NCBI RefSeq assembly: GCF_014655715.1
Contig: NZ_BNBM01000001.1
Coordinates: 1 to 64,000, forward strand
Length of the DNA stretch: 64,000 nt
Reading direction: 5' to 3'
Source of the DNA: Streptomyces lanatus
GTDB taxonomy: Bacteria > Actinomycetota > Actinomycetes > Streptomycetales > Streptomycetaceae
A program made the translations under genes and the position numbers. The notes below the pieces were generated by a model. The model saw only the letters and a program-made list of their open reading frames with translations. It was not told the origin of the DNA and searched no databases. Shown piece after piece: positions 8,121 through 17,785 of the stretch (position 1 is its first letter; each line of letters begins with the position of its first letter).

Positions 8121-8639
8121 ATGGGCAGCACATCGTCAGGAGAGCAGGCGGCGGCGCGGGACCGGGACACCGAGGGGCGGGCGCGCAACGCACGGCCCCG
8201 GGACGGGCTCGGGCGGCCGCTGCCGTACGGCGCGGACGGTGTCGAGCGGCAACCCGAGGGTGTCGTCCGCACCCCGGAGCAGACCGTCGCGGAGGCACAG
8301 GAGCTGCTGGACGCGGGGAAGCCGTTCCATGCGCACGAGGTCTTCGAGGACGCGTGGAAGTCGGGGCCGGAGGAGGAGCGGGCCCTGTGGCGGGGGCTCG
8401 CCCAGCTCGCCGTGGGGCTCACGCACTCGGCGCGGGGGAATGTGACCGGCGGCGTGAGGTTGCTGCGGCGCGGCGCCGGGGCCATGGAGGAATGGGCGGC
8501 CGGGGGTGGGGGACCGCGGCCGTACGGGATGGACATCGCGGGGCTGGTGTCGTGGGCTCGGGAGCGGGCGGGGATTGTGGAGGACGGGGGCGGGGCGACC
8601 GTGGACGCGCGGGAGCGGGCGCCGAGGCTACGGGCGTAG
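8121..8639 (+). CDS. DUF309 domain protein
   Basis: A 172-residue protein. The second half contains LLDAGKPFHAHEVFEDAWKS and WRGLAQLAVGLTHSARGN, the two helical signatures of DUF309, a small all-alpha family of unknown function common in actinobacteria and cyanobacteria. The first 60 residues are low-complexity and Arg/Gly-rich. The ATG chosen begins MGSTSSGEQ; the open frame reaches further upstream into the tRNA and is not coding there. It ends 69 bp before cobF on the same strand and may be co-transcribed. Confidence 0.85.
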   Translation: MGSTSSGEQAAARDRDTEGRARNARPRDGLGRPLPYGADGVERQPEGVVRTPEQTVAEAQELLDAGKPFHAHEVFEDAWKSGPEEERALWRGLAQLAVGLTHSARGNVTGGVRLLRRGAGAMEEWAAGGGGPRPYGMDIAGLVSWARERAGIVEDGGGATVDARERAPRLRA

Positions 8640-8708
8640 GGGCCCTGTCAACGGCCCCTTCCCGGACGCGGTGGTCGCGTTGTCAGTGGCGTGGGGCAGA
8701 CTCTGGGC

Positions 8709-9482
8709 GTGCGAAAGATTCATGTCATCGGGATCGGGGCGGGCGACCCCGAGCAGCTGACGCTTCAGGCGGTCAGGGCGCTGCGGAGTACGGACGTGTT
8801 CTTCATCCTCGACAAGGGCGAGGTGAAGGCGGACCTCACGGGGCTGCGCCGGGACATGCTGGACGCGCACATACCCGAGGGGACGTACCGGGTGGTGGCG
8901 GCCCGGGATCCCGACCGGGACCGGTCGGCCGGGGGGAGCGCCTACTCCCCCGCCGTCGGGGACTGGCGCAGTGCCCGCGCCGGGATCTATGAGCGACTGA
9001 TCGCCGAGGAGCTGGGCGAGGACGAGACCGGCGCGTTCCTTGTGTGGGGTGATCCCGCGCTGTACGACAGCACGCTCGGGATCCTGGAAGAGGTGCTGGA
9101 CAACGGCGCCGTGGAGTTCGAGTACGACGTCGTGCCCGGCATCAGCAGTGTCTCGGCGCTCGTCGCCCGGCACCGGACGGGGCTCAACCGGGTGGCGCGG
9201 CCGGTGCAGATCACCACGGGACGGCGGCTGGCCGAGGGGTTCCCGGAGGGCGTGGACGACGTGGTCGTGATGCTCGACGCCCACCAGACCTTCCGGGAGT
9301 ACGCCGACCAGGACATCGAGATCTTCTGGGGCGCCTACATCGGCACTCCGGACGAGATCCTCGCCTCGGGTCCGATCGCCGAGGCCGCGCCCCGCATCGA
9401 GCGGCTGCGCGCCGAGGCGCGGGAGCGCAAGGGCTGGATCATGGACACATATCTGCTGCGCCGGAATCCGAAGGAGCGGTAG
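8709..9482 (+). CDS. cobF: Precorrin-6A synthase (deacetylating)
   Basis: A 257-residue tetrapyrrole methylase. The N-terminal SAM site reads [17 protein letters not shown] and the second signature is [11 protein letters not shown]. It matches CobF of the aerobic B12 pathway, which methylates C-1 of precorrin-5 and releases acetate to give precorrin-6A. Length fits CobF rather than CobI/J/M. I use the GTG directly before RKIHVIG; an in-frame GTG six codons earlier is less well placed. The other cob genes are absent here except cobK, 2.2 kb away on the opposite strand, so the pathway is scattered. Confidence 0.9.
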   Translation: MRKIHVIGIGAGDPEQLTLQAVRALRSTDVFFILDKGEVKADLTGLRRDMLDAHIPEGTYRVVAARDPDRDRSAGGSAYSPAVGDWRSARAGIYERLIAEELGEDETGAFLVWGDPALYDSTLGILEEVLDNGAVEFEYDVVPGISSVSALVARHRTGLNRVARPVQITTGRRLAEGFPEGVDDVVVMLDAHQTFREYADQDIEIFWGAYIGTPDEILASGPIAEAAPRIERLRAEARERKGWIMDTYLLRRNPKER

Positions 9483-9568
9483 AAACACCGTCTGGAAGCG
9501 GGCCTGCGGCACACCCGAGCGGACCGTTCCCGCATGCGCCGCCGGTCGGCCGCTGTGATCGTGGCCCC

Positions 9569-11650
9569 GTGACGCTCGCCGAGGAATCCGCCCCGACTGC
9601 AGCCTCCCAGCCGCCCGTCCTCGACCGGCGCCGTCGGAACATCGTCTTCGTGACGATCATGCTGGGGATGCTGCTCGCGGCCCTCGACCAGACGATCGTG
9701 GGCACCGCGCTGCCGACGATCGTGTCGGATCTGGGCGGGGCCGAGCACATGTCCTGGGTGGTCACGTCGTATCTGCTCGCCGAGACGGTGTCGACGGCCC
9801 TGGTCGGCAAGTTCGGTGATCTCTTCGGCCGCAAGATCGTCTTCCAGGTCTCGGCGATCGTGTTCATCACGGGCTCGTTCCTGTGCGGTCTGGCCTCCAA
9901 CATGACGCTGCTGATCGTGTGGCGGGCGATGCAGGGCGTCGGGGCCGGCGGGCTGATGGTGACGGCGATGGCGCTGATCGCGGACGTCATCCCGCTGCGG
10001 GAGCGCGGCAAGTACCAGGGTGCGATCGGCGCGGTGTTCGGTGTGGCGACGGTGATCGGGCCGCTGCTCGGCGGGCTGTTCACCGACCATCTGACCTGGC
10101 GCTGGGCGTTCTACGTCAATGTGCCGATCGCGATCCTCGTCGTCTTCGCGGCGGCCCGGACCATCCCGGTCGTGAAGTCGGCGGCCCGGCCCCTCATCGA
10201 CTATCTGGGCATCGGGCTCGTCGCGGTCGGCGCCAGCGCGCTGATCCTGGCGACGAGCTGGGGCGGCAACGAGTACGCGTGGGGCTCCGGCACCATCATC
10301 GCGCTGTTCGTCGGCGGTGCCCTCGCGCTCGGGCTGTTCTGCTGGGCGGAGACACGGGCGGCCGAACCGATGCTGCCCATGCGGCTGTTCGCCAACCCGG
10401 TCTTCTCGGTCTGCTCCGTCCTCAGCTTCATCGTCGGCTTCGCGATGCTGGGCGCGATGACCTATCTGCCGACCTATCTGCAGTACGTCGACGGCGATTC
10501 CGCCACGGTCTCCGGCGTGCGGACGCTGCCGATGGTGGCCGGTCTGCTCATCGCCTCGGTCTTCAGCGGCAACGTGGTCAGCAAGACGGGGAAGTACCGG
10601 GTCTTCCCGATCGTCGGCTCCCTGGTGATGGCCGTCGGACTGTTCCTGATGTCCCTCATGGGGCCGTCGAGCGGCGCCTGGCTGGAATCGCTGTACATGT
10701 TCGTGCTCGGCACCGGCATCGGGCTGTGCATGCAGGTCCTGACGATCGCCGTGCAGAACACCGTCGACTACACCGACCTCGGTACGGCGACCTCCGGTGT
10801 CACCTTCTTCCGTACGCTGGGCAGCTCGTTCGGGACGGCCGTCTTCGGCACGATCTACACCAATACGCTCACGCCGAACCTCGCCGACGGGGTCGCGGCG
10901 GCGGCCAGGGCGGGCAGCGGGCTCGATCCGGCCGCCATCGAGCGGGCCGCGACCAGCCCCGAGGGCCTGAACCGGCTGCCGCCGGAGGTCGCAGCGCCCA
11001 TCGTCGAGGCGTACGCCGACACGCTCCAGACCGTGTTCCTGTGGACGGTGCCGGTCGCGGCCCTCGGCTTCGTGGTCGCGCTGTTCCTCAAGCAGGTGCC
11101 GCTGCGCGACAGTGCGCGCCTGGGGTCCACCGACCTGGGCGACGGGTTCGCGTCACCGCACGACGCCAACGCCCAGCGGGTGCTGGAGGCGTCCGTAGGG
11201 AAGATCATCAGCGGTGCGGGTGCCGATACCGCCCGCCGTATCTTCACCGCCTCCGACACCCGCCTCGACGTGGCCGGCGCCTGGGCGGTGATGCAGGTCG
11301 AGATCCTGACGATCCTGGTCGGCCACGCGAGCCTCGGCCTGATCGCGGCCCGTCGCCATGTGCCGCCCGAGGTACTGCTCCCCGTGTTCGACCGGATGGT
11401 CGCCGAGGGCTATCTCACCCGCGATGGTTCCCTCCTCTCCCACACCGAGGCGGGGGCCCGCGAGGCCCGGATCATCGGCACGGCCTGGGCCTCCTGGCTG
11501 GAGGAACGCGTCCACGCCGATATCGGCCGCCCACCGGGCACCGACCTGCGCGGCGCCGTCCATACGATCGCCAAGCGCCTGCTGGTCGAGGACCTCGACG
11601 AAGGGTTGACCGGCCGGGTGAAGGAGCCCGCGCTCAGCGAGGCGCGCTGA
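9569..11650 (+). CDS. DHA2 (EmrB/QacA-type) drug efflux pump with C-terminal winged-helix-like domain
   Basis: A 693-residue MFS protein. The first 520 residues give 14 hydrophobic helices with antiporter signatures: [13 protein letters not shown] (motif D1), [10 protein letters not shown] (motif A) and [15 protein letters not shown] (motif C). It should export drugs or metabolites by proton antiport. The last 170 residues are soluble, contain [17 protein letters not shown] and [20 protein letters not shown], and resemble a MarR-type winged helix, an uncommon but recurring actinobacterial fusion. The GTG start has only a weak ribosome site. Its end overlaps the convergent cobK by 17 bp. Confidence 0.92.
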   Translation: MTLAEESAPTAASQPPVLDRRRRNIVFVTIMLGMLLAALDQTIVGTALPTIVSDLGGAEHMSWVVTSYLLAETVSTALVGKFGDLFGRKIVFQVSAIVFITGSFLCGLASNMTLLIVWRAMQGVGAGGLMVTAMALIADVIPLRERGKYQGAIGAVFGVATVIGPLLGGLFTDHLTWRWAFYVNVPIAILVVFAAARTIPVVKSAARPLIDYLGIGLVAVGASALILATSWGGNEYAWGSGTIIALFVGGALALGLFCWAETRAAEPMLPMRLFANPVFSVCSVLSFIVGFAMLGAMTYLPTYLQYVDGDSATVSGVRTLPMVAGLLIASVFSGNVVSKTGKYRVFPIVGSLVMAVGLFLMSLMGPSSGAWLESLYMFVLGTGIGLCMQVLTIAVQNTVDYTDLGTATSGVTFFRTLGSSFGTAVFGTIYTNTLTPNLADGVAAAARAGSGLDPAAIERAATSPEGLNRLPPEVAAPIVEAYADTLQTVFLWTVPVAALGFVVALFLKQVPLRDSARLGSTDLGDGFASPHDANAQRVLEASVGKIISGAGADTARRIFTASDTRLDVAGAWAVMQVEILTILVGHASLGLIAARRHVPPEVLLPVFDRMVAEGYLTRDGSLLSHTEAGAREARIIGTAWASWLEERVHADIGRPPGTDLRGAVHTIAKRLLVEDLDEGLTGRVKEPALSEAR

Positions 11651-12398
11651 CACCCGTACCGAGACCGAGCCGCCCCAACACCCCCGCCACATCCGGCGCC
11701 GCGTCCACGCCCTCCGGGAGCGGTGGACGGCGTACGAGCACGACCGGCAGGGCCAGTTGACGGGCGGCCGTGAGTTTGGCGGAGGTCGCGTCCGCGCCGC
11801 TGTCCTTGGTGACCAGGACGTCGATCGCGTGCGTACGCATCAGGTCCAGCTCGTCGTCGGGGGTGAACGGGCCGCGCGCCAGGAGCACTTCGGTGTGCGG
11901 GGGCATGGGTGGCTCGGGGGTTTCGACGGAGCGTACGACGAAATGCAGGTCCGTCAGGTGGGCGAAGGCCGCGAGGCCCAGGCGGCCGGTGGTCAGGAGG
12001 ACACGGTGGCCGAGCCTCGGCAGCAGGGCCGCGGCCTCCTCCAGCGAGGCGGCCTCGTGCCAGCGGTCGCCGGGGCCGGGGCGCCAGCCGGGGCGGCGCA
12101 GGACCACCGTCGGGACGCCGGTCGCCCGCGCGGCGCGCACCGCGTTCGCCGTGATCGATTCCGCGAAGGGGTGCGTGGCATCGACCAGGAAGTCGACATG
12201 CTCGGCGCGCAGCCAGTCGGCCAGTCCCTCCACACCGCCGAAGCCCCCGATGCGTACGTCCCCTTCGACCGCGCCCGGCCGTGACACGCGCCCCGCGAGC
12301 GAGGTGGTGACGCGGAGGCCGGGGTGCGCGGTCAGCGCGGCGGCGAGTTCACGGGCCTCGGTGGTGCCGCCGAGGATCAGTATGTGGCGGGGGGACAT
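11634..12398 (-). CDS. cobK: Precorrin-6A reductase
   Basis: A 254-residue protein starting [19 protein letters not shown], the CobK/CbiJ nucleotide-binding N-terminus. [18 protein letters not shown] is the second conserved block, and [18 protein letters not shown] the third. The enzyme reduces precorrin-6A to precorrin-6B with NADPH, the step directly after CobF, which is encoded on the other side of the DHA2 pump. The open frame continues upstream, but that part is low-complexity and lacks family features. I see no cobalamin riboswitch in the 286 bp upstream region; a repeat array there is listed separately. Confidence 0.92.
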   Translation of the reverse strand: MSPRHILILGGTTEARELAAALTAHPGLRVTTSLAGRVSRPGAVEGDVRIGGFGGVEGLADWLRAEHVDFLVDATHPFAESITANAVRAARATGVPTVVLRRPGWRPGPGDRWHEAASLEEAAALLPRLGHRVLLTTGRLGLAAFAHLTDLHFVVRSVETPEPPMPPHTEVLLARGPFTPDDELDLMRTHAIDVLVTKDSGADATSAKLTAARQLALPVVLVRRPPLPEGVDAAPDVAGVLGRLGLGTGVSAPR

Positions 12399-12489
12399 GT
12401 GGCGAGCGTACGAGGTGGGGTCGGGATGAGTGGTGTGCGCCCCCACACACACGCATGCCGTTACGGCCGTACCCCCACACACGCCGACC

Positions 12490-12561
12490 GTGCCCGCACG
12501 GGCACATGTGGTGCCCGCATACATCGCTACCCGTGCCCGTGAGGGCTCCCTCCCGTGCCCG
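12490..12561. repeat. Four GTGCCCG heptamers at 21-22 bp spacing in a divergent promoter region
   Basis: GTGCCCG begins at 12490, 12511, 12533 and 12555, so successive copies lie on the same DNA face two helical turns apart. An inverted copy, CGGGCAC (12499-12505), pairs with the first and with the second copy to form two overlapping dyads. The array sits between divergent cobK and the secreted hydrolase gene. It could be an operator array for either gene. CCCCCACACAC-type repeats flank it on the cobK side. Confidence 0.5.
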
Positions 12562-12684
12562 TTCCTGTTCGACCCGGCGAACACTATGAACACAACGACC
12601 GGACCGTGGTCCCTCGCCCCGCCCGCTCCCTAGCATCGCCGCGCACGGCTCGACGACGCGCCGACGAGGACGAGGAGCAGCGTC

Positions 12685-14151
12685 TTGGACTGGACGAGAA
12701 CCAACGCAGTGATCCGCAGGTCTGTCCCCACGCCCGCACAGCGCCGCACCACACTGGCCGCCCTGCTCGCCGGAGCCCTGGCCGTGGGCATCCTCGTCGG
12801 CGCCTCCAACGCCCGGGGAGAGACGGCGGGTCCGGCCCCCGCCGACTGTCCCGCCGACCTCGTCGGCAAGGCCGACTGCTACACCGGCCGGGACGCGAAC
12901 GGCGCCTACTACGCGCTCGCCGTACCGAACGACTGGAACGGCTCCCTGGTCGTGCACGCCCACGGCGGCCCCGATCTCGGCGCGGATTCCGACCCGGCCC
13001 GCAGCCTCGACGACATGGGCCGCTGGTCGGTGATGGTGAAGGAGGGCTACGCCTGGGCGGGTTCGTCGTACCGCCGGGGCGGCTACGGGACGCGGATGGC
13101 CGCCGCCGACACCGAGAGCGTGCGCCGGCTGTTCGTCGAGGAGTTCGGCAAGCCGCGGCGGACGTATGTGCACGGCCAGTCGTGGGGCGGGAACGTCGCC
13201 GCGAAGGTCGTGGAGACCTACGGCCGCGAGACCAGGGTGTACGACGGGGCGCTGCTCACCAACGGCGTCCTGGGCGGGGGCTCGCGCGGGTACGACTACC
13301 GCGTCGACCTGCGTGTCGTCTACCAGTACTACTGCGGCAACCACCCGCGTCCGACCGAGCCGCAGTACCCGCTGTGGCAGGGCCTGCGGGCGGGCTCGAC
13401 CATGACGTCCGCGGGGCTGCGCGCCCGGCTCCAGGAGTGCACCGGGTACGCGTCGCAGCCGGCCGAGCGGACCGCCCTGCAGCAGCGCAACCTCGACGAC
13501 ATCCTGGCGGTCACGCACATCCCCGAGCGGACGCTGGAGTCGCATCTGCGGTTCGCGACGTTCACGTTCCGGGACATCGTGCACGAGCGGCTCGGGGACC
13601 GGAATCCCTTCGGCAACGAGGGCGTGCGCTACTCCGGGTCGCACGACGACGCGGCGCTCAACGCCGGTGTCGAGCGGTTCGCCCCCGACCCCACGGCCGT
13701 ACGGGATCTGTCGTACGACAGTGATCTCACCGGCAAGGTGTCGATCCCGGTGCTGACGCTGCACGCCATCGACGACCCGACCGCGTTCATGGAGCACGAG
13801 GCGGCCTACCGGGCCACGCTCAAGGGGGCCGGGCGGGACGGGCACCTGGTGCAGACGTTCACTCGGGAGCACGAGCACAGTGAGCTGAGCGACGCCGAGT
13901 ACGCCACGTCGATCGCGGCCCTGGACACATGGGTGCGCAAGGGGAAGAAGCCCACCGCGTCGTCGGTCGCGGCGTCCTGCGGCGGCTTCGACGAGACGTA
14001 CGGCACGGGCTGCTTCTACGACCCGGGCTTCCGTCCGGGTCCGTACGCCTCGCGTGTCGAGCCGCGGCCGGGCGGGCTGGACTGGCCGGCCATGACGGCC
14101 GAGCAGGAGCGGGCCTGGAGCAGGATCGACGGTGTGGGCATAGCTCCCTGA
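12685..14151 (+). CDS. Secreted alpha/beta hydrolase
   Basis: A 488-residue protein with a hydrophobic N-terminal signal region ending near ASNARGETA. The nucleophile elbow is VHGQSWGGN, the likely acid Asp is in HAIDDPTAF, and the His is in REHEHSEL. This is a complete serine-hydrolase triad. Several Cys near the C-terminus suggest disulfides in an exported protein. It resembles peptidase- or esterase-like secreted hydrolases of Streptomyces, but the substrate is unknown. The TTG start is supported by a GAGGAG ribosome site eight bases upstream. It is transcribed divergently from cobK. Confidence 0.8.
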   Translation: MDWTRTNAVIRRSVPTPAQRRTTLAALLAGALAVGILVGASNARGETAGPAPADCPADLVGKADCYTGRDANGAYYALAVPNDWNGSLVVHAHGGPDLGADSDPARSLDDMGRWSVMVKEGYAWAGSSYRRGGYGTRMAAADTESVRRLFVEEFGKPRRTYVHGQSWGGNVAAKVVETYGRETRVYDGALLTNGVLGGGSRGYDYRVDLRVVYQYYCGNHPRPTEPQYPLWQGLRAGSTMTSAGLRARLQECTGYASQPAERTALQQRNLDDILAVTHIPERTLESHLRFATFTFRDIVHERLGDRNPFGNEGVRYSGSHDDAALNAGVERFAPDPTAVRDLSYDSDLTGKVSIPVLTLHAIDDPTAFMEHEAAYRATLKGAGRDGHLVQTFTREHEHSELSDAEYATSIAALDTWVRKGKKPTASSVAASCGGFDETYGTGCFYDPGFRPGPYASRVEPRPGGLDWPAMTAEQERAWSRIDGVGIAP

Positions 14152-14157
14152 GCGGGG

Positions 14158-14931
14158 TCAGCGCAGCAGCAGCTGGAGGCCGCCCACGACCGTCGCCGCG
14201 ATCACCAGCTGCTCGAAGAGCCGCTGGTTGATCCGGTCCACGGCCCATTTGCCGAGCGCTGCTCCGGGCACGACGAAGATCACGAGTGCCGCGTCCAGCA
14301 GGAGGGAGCGGCCGTCGATCAGGCCGAGCCCGGCGCTGAAGGGCACCTTGGAGACGTTGACGATGAGGAAGAAGAAGGCGGAGGTGCCGAGGAAGCCGAG
14401 CTTTCGGAAGCCGGCCGACAGCAGGTACATCGACATCACCGGGCCGCCCGCGTTGGCGACCATGGTGGTGAAGCCGCCGAGGACGCCGTAGGAGCGGGCC
14501 TTGACCCGGCCGGACCTGGTGGTGACCGAGTCCGGCTCGTCCTCCTTGTCCGCGATGCGGCGCCGCCAGACCGTCACGGCCGCCATCATCAGCAGGATCG
14601 CGCCGATCGACGTACGGACGATCTGGTCGTCGGCCCAGACCAGGAACAGGGTGCCGAAGACCACTCCGGCGGCGACCGCGGGGAACAGCCGCCACAGGGT
14701 GGGCCAGTGGGCGTGCCGTCGATAGGTGAGGACGGCGAGCACGTCGCCGGCGATCAGGACCGGCAGCAGGACGCCGGTGGAGGCGCGGGCGGGCAGGACG
14801 GCGGCGAAGATCGCCAGGCTGACCGTGTTGGCCCCGCTCACGGCGGTCTTCGAGAAGCCGACGAGCAGGGCCGCGAAGGCGAGCGCGGCGAACTCCCAGC
14901 CTGTTATGTGCCAAAGAGTCATCGTGTCCAT
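14158..14931 (-). CDS. TauE/SafE family sulfite/anion exporter-like permease
   Basis: A 257-residue protein with about eight hydrophobic helices. The two family repeats show as ALLVGFSKTAVSGANTVSLA and GVLGGFTTMVANAGGPVMSMYL. TauE/SafE proteins move sulfite, sulfoacetate or other organic anions; the substrate here is unknown. The ATG chosen precedes DTMTLWHITGW, and a second ATG three codons on is possible. It ends seven bases from the convergent hydrolase gene. Confidence 0.88.
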   Translation of the reverse strand: MDTMTLWHITGWEFAALAFAALLVGFSKTAVSGANTVSLAIFAAVLPARASTGVLLPVLIAGDVLAVLTYRRHAHWPTLWRLFPAVAAGVVFGTLFLVWADDQIVRTSIGAILLMMAAVTVWRRRIADKEDEPDSVTTRSGRVKARSYGVLGGFTTMVANAGGPVMSMYLLSAGFRKLGFLGTSAFFFLIVNVSKVPFSAGLGLIDGRSLLLDAALVIFVVPGAALGKWAVDRINQRLFEQLVIAATVVGGLQLLLR

Positions 14932-14997
14932 GCGGAGACCGATGCTATGTGCAGACAACAGGTACCGGTAAGGACCGTCTCGCCAGTTGGGAGATTG

Positions 14998-16185
14998 CTA
15001 GTGCCGTTCCACCAGCACCGCACTTCCCTGCCCCACACCTACACACATCGTCGCCAGTCCCCGCTCCGCGCCGGTCCGGCGCATGCGGTGCAGCAGTGTC
15101 GTGAGGATCCGTGCGCCGGAGCAGCCCAGCGGATGGCCGAGCGCGATGGCGCCGCCGCTGGGGTTGACCAGCTCGGGGTCGATGCCGAGTTCGTCCACGC
15201 AGGCGAGTGCCTGGGCCGCGAACGCCTCGTTGAACTCGGCCTCCTGGATGTCGCCGATCGTCCAGTCGGCGCGGGCCAGGGCCTTGCGGGTGGCGGGGAC
15301 CGGGCCGATGCCCATCACGTCGGGGTGGACACCGGCGGAGGCGCCGGCGACATAGTGGCCGAGGGATTCCAGGCCCAGTTCGTTCAGGGCCTCCTCGCTG
15401 ACCAGCAGGAGCCCTGCGGCGCCGTCGTTCATCGGCGAGGCGTTGCCCGCGGTGACGGTGCCGCCGGCCCGGAAGACCGGCTTCAGCCGGGACAGCTTCT
15501 CGTACGAGGTGTCCTCGCGGATGCATTCGTCGCTGTCGACGAGCACCCCGTCCGGGCGCGTCACCGGCAGGAGCTCGTCGTCGAAGTGGCCGTTCTTGCG
15601 GGCCTCGGCGGCCCGTTGGTGGCTGCGCAGCGCGAACTCGTCCTGCCGTTCGCGGGCGACGCCGTGGCGCTCGGCGACCTCCTCGGCCGTCTCGCCCATG
15701 GCCAGCAGGCCGTGGAGGTCCTTCATCGCCGGGTTGACCAGGCGCCAGCCGAGCCGGGTGTCGTAGGTGTCCATGCGGTGCGGCAGGGCCTCGTCGGGGC
15801 GGGGCAGGACGAAGGGGGCGCGGCTCATGGACTCGGAGCCGCCGGCGAGCAGGATGTCGGCCTCGCCGGCCGCGATGGTGCGGGCGGCCGTGGTCACTGC
15901 CTCCAGGCCGGAGGCGCACAGGCGGTTGACCGTGGCGCCCGGCACGGACTCCGGGAGGCCGGCGAGCAGCGCGGCCATGCGGGCGACGTTGCGGTTGTCC
16001 TCGCCTGCCTGGTTGGCGGCGCCCCAGTAGACGTCGTCGATACGGGCAGGATCGAGTGCGGGGACGTCGGCGACGAGGCCCCGGATCACGGCTGCGGCGA
16101 GGTCGTCGGGCCGTACCGAGGACAGTGCTCCGCGCAGCTTGCCGATGGGGGTGCGGCGGGCGGCCGCGAAGTGGACGGGACGCAC
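14998..16185 (-). CDS. Acetyl-CoA C-acyltransferase (thiolase)
   Basis: A 395-residue thiolase. The acylated cysteine is Cys90 in NRLCASGLEAV, the base is in GGAIALGHPLGCSG, and the second cysteine is in CVGVGQGSAV. The enzyme cleaves 3-oxoacyl-CoA (beta-oxidation or 3-oxoadipyl-CoA) or runs the condensation. Substrate range cannot be fixed by sequence, and there is no linked fadB or pca gene. The GTG start has an AGGAG site eight bases upstream; the upstream 13 codons of the open frame lack one. It is divergent from the monoacylglycerol lipase gene across an AT-rich spacer, which suggests joint control of lipid use. Confidence 0.93.
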   Translation of the reverse strand: MRPVHFAAARRTPIGKLRGALSSVRPDDLAAAVIRGLVADVPALDPARIDDVYWGAANQAGEDNRNVARMAALLAGLPESVPGATVNRLCASGLEAVTTAARTIAAGEADILLAGGSESMSRAPFVLPRPDEALPHRMDTYDTRLGWRLVNPAMKDLHGLLAMGETAEEVAERHGVARERQDEFALRSHQRAAEARKNGHFDDELLPVTRPDGVLVDSDECIREDTSYEKLSRLKPVFRAGGTVTAGNASPMNDGAAGLLLVSEEALNELGLESLGHYVAGASAGVHPDVMGIGPVPATRKALARADWTIGDIQEAEFNEAFAAQALACVDELGIDPELVNPSGGAIALGHPLGCSGARILTTLLHRMRRTGAERGLATMCVGVGQGSAVLVERH

Positions 16186-16204
16186 GACAGGACTCCTGAC
16201 CGGG

Positions 16205-16260
16205 CCGTATGGAACGGCATCCAATTAATTAGCACCGCTAGTTTTGGACTATAGACCGAC
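16205..16260. promoter_or_regulatory. AT-rich divergent promoter between thiolase and MAG lipase genes
   Basis: This stretch holds CCAATTAATTAG and CTAGTTTTGG, an imperfect inverted pair, and a TATAGA box reading toward the lipase gene. It is sharply AT-rich compared with its surroundings. A TetR-type fatty-acid regulator site is plausible, but no regulator gene is adjacent. Confidence 0.35.
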
Positions 16261-16327
16261 TCGGCGCACCCTGGAAAGATCCCCAGCGGACCCGCACCGA
16301 CACACCCGCCCCGCAGCCGGAGGAGCC

Positions 16328-17137
16328 ATGACCGAGACCCGCGAGCACATCCTCGACGGCAGCCGGGGGTCGATCGCCGTCCGTGAATGGCCGCACCCCA
16401 GGCCCCGCTACATCGCGCTCGTCGCCCACGGCTACGGCGAGCACATCGGCCGGTACGCGGAGGTGGCCGAGGTGCTGGTCGGGCATGGCGCGGCCGTGTT
16501 CGGGCCGGATCACCTCGGTCATGGGCGGTCGGCGGGCGAGCGCGTGGTGATCGATGACATGGAGGATGTGGTCGCCGATCTGCACGCCGTCGCCGGCCTG
16601 GCCCGAACCACGCATCCGGAGGTGCCGGTCGTGCTGGTCGGGCACTCGATGGGCGGACTCCTCGCAGCGCGGTACGCACAGCTGTACGGCGACGAGCTCG
16701 CCGCCCTGGTGCTGTCCGGGCCCGTGATCGGCGACTGGCAGCTGCCCGCGCGGCTGCTCGCCCTCGACACGATCCCCGACACCCCCATCAGTCCGGCCGC
16801 CCTCTCCCGGGATCCCGAGGTGCGGACGGCGTACGCCGGGGATCCGCTGGTCTGGCACGGGTCGATGAAACGGCCGACGCTCCAGGCGTACGCAAGGATG
16901 CTGGACACCGTGTCCAAGGGCGGTGACATCGGACGGCTGCCGCTGCTGTGGCTGCACGGTGACGACGACCGGCTGGTCCCGCTCGCCGGGAGCCGCGTCG
17001 GGATCGAGGAGCTGCGTGGGAGCGATTTCACCGAGCGCGTCTACGCGGGGGCGCGGCACGAGGTGTTCCACGAGACGAACAAGGCGGTCGTCCTCGCGGA
17101 TCTGATCCACTTCCTGGACGACGTGTTCGCACACTGA
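16328..17137 (+). CDS. Monoacylglycerol lipase-like alpha/beta hydrolase
   Basis: A 269-residue cytosolic hydrolase. The oxyanion motif is VAHGYGEHIGRY, the nucleophile is Ser107 in GHSMGG, the acid Asp lies in GDDDRLVPL and the His in GARHEVFHE. The HGxGEH and GPDHLGHGRS motifs are diagnostic of the monoacylglycerol lipase/lysophospholipase group. It would release fatty acids from monoglycerides, feeding the divergently encoded thiolase. The ATG has an AGGAG site at ideal distance. Confidence 0.9.
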   Translation: MTETREHILDGSRGSIAVREWPHPRPRYIALVAHGYGEHIGRYAEVAEVLVGHGAAVFGPDHLGHGRSAGERVVIDDMEDVVADLHAVAGLARTTHPEVPVVLVGHSMGGLLAARYAQLYGDELAALVLSGPVIGDWQLPARLLALDTIPDTPISPAALSRDPEVRTAYAGDPLVWHGSMKRPTLQAYARMLDTVSKGGDIGRLPLLWLHGDDDRLVPLAGSRVGIEELRGSDFTERVYAGARHEVFHETNKAVVLADLIHFLDDVFAH

Positions 17138-17257
17138 GACAGGTCGCGTTTGCACCGCTTCGCCCCTGGGCACCCGCGCCCGCATGGAGCGGTTGCCCAG
17201 GCCGCACCGCTCCTCATCGGCCATGACCAAGCCAGAAGCCAGAAGGAGGAGCTCGCC

Positions 17258-17740
17258 ATGACCGTGGTCAAGAGCACGCTTCCGGAACCGGCTCGCCGGG
17301 TCGCCGGGGACGCCCTGCAGAGCACGCTCGTCGATCTTCTCGGACTCTCACTGATCGGGAAGCAGGCGCACTGGAACATCGTGGGTCCGCGGTTCCGGTC
17401 GATCCATCTCCAGCTCGACGAGGTGGTCTCGGCGGCCCGCTCGTTCGCCGACACGGTCGCCGAGCGCTCCGCCGCGCTCGGAGTGCCGCCCGACGGCCGG
17501 CCTGAGACCATCGCCGCGGCCTACACACTGCCCGGTCCGAAGGAGGGCTGGGTGCGCGACGGCGAGGTCGTCCAGTTGATCGCGGACACCCTGGAGACGG
17601 CCATCGGGCGACTGCGCGAACGGATCACCGCCACCGCCGAGCCCGACCCGGTGACGCAGGACCTGCTGATCGCCATCACGAGTGAGCTGGAGAAGCAGCG
17701 CTGGATGTTCGACGCCGAGAACTGGCCGCGCGGCGAGTGA
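17258..17740 (+). CDS. Dps/ferritin-like protein
   Basis: A 160-residue four-helix protein. GLSLIGKQAHWNIVG and FRSIHLQLDEV contain the inter-subunit ferroxidase His/Asp/Glu pattern of Dps proteins, which oxidise and store iron and protect DNA under stress. The ATG is set by a strong AAGGAGGA site; the upstream part of the open frame is not protein-like. It is followed after 45 bp by a DUF3140 gene, probably in one transcript. Confidence 0.9.
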   Translation: MTVVKSTLPEPARRVAGDALQSTLVDLLGLSLIGKQAHWNIVGPRFRSIHLQLDEVVSAARSFADTVAERSAALGVPPDGRPETIAAAYTLPGPKEGWVRDGEVVQLIADTLETAIGRLRERITATAEPDPVTQDLLIAITSELEKQRWMFDAENWPRGE

Positions 17741-17785
17741 CCCGGCCGTACCGCAAGAGCCGTACCCGCGGAGAAAGGGCACACC

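Noticed and set aside
12399..12684. Cobalamin riboswitch upstream of cobK
   Set aside because: I could not find the B12-box or the expected long multi-stem structure; the region is dominated by CACAC and GTGCCCG repeats.
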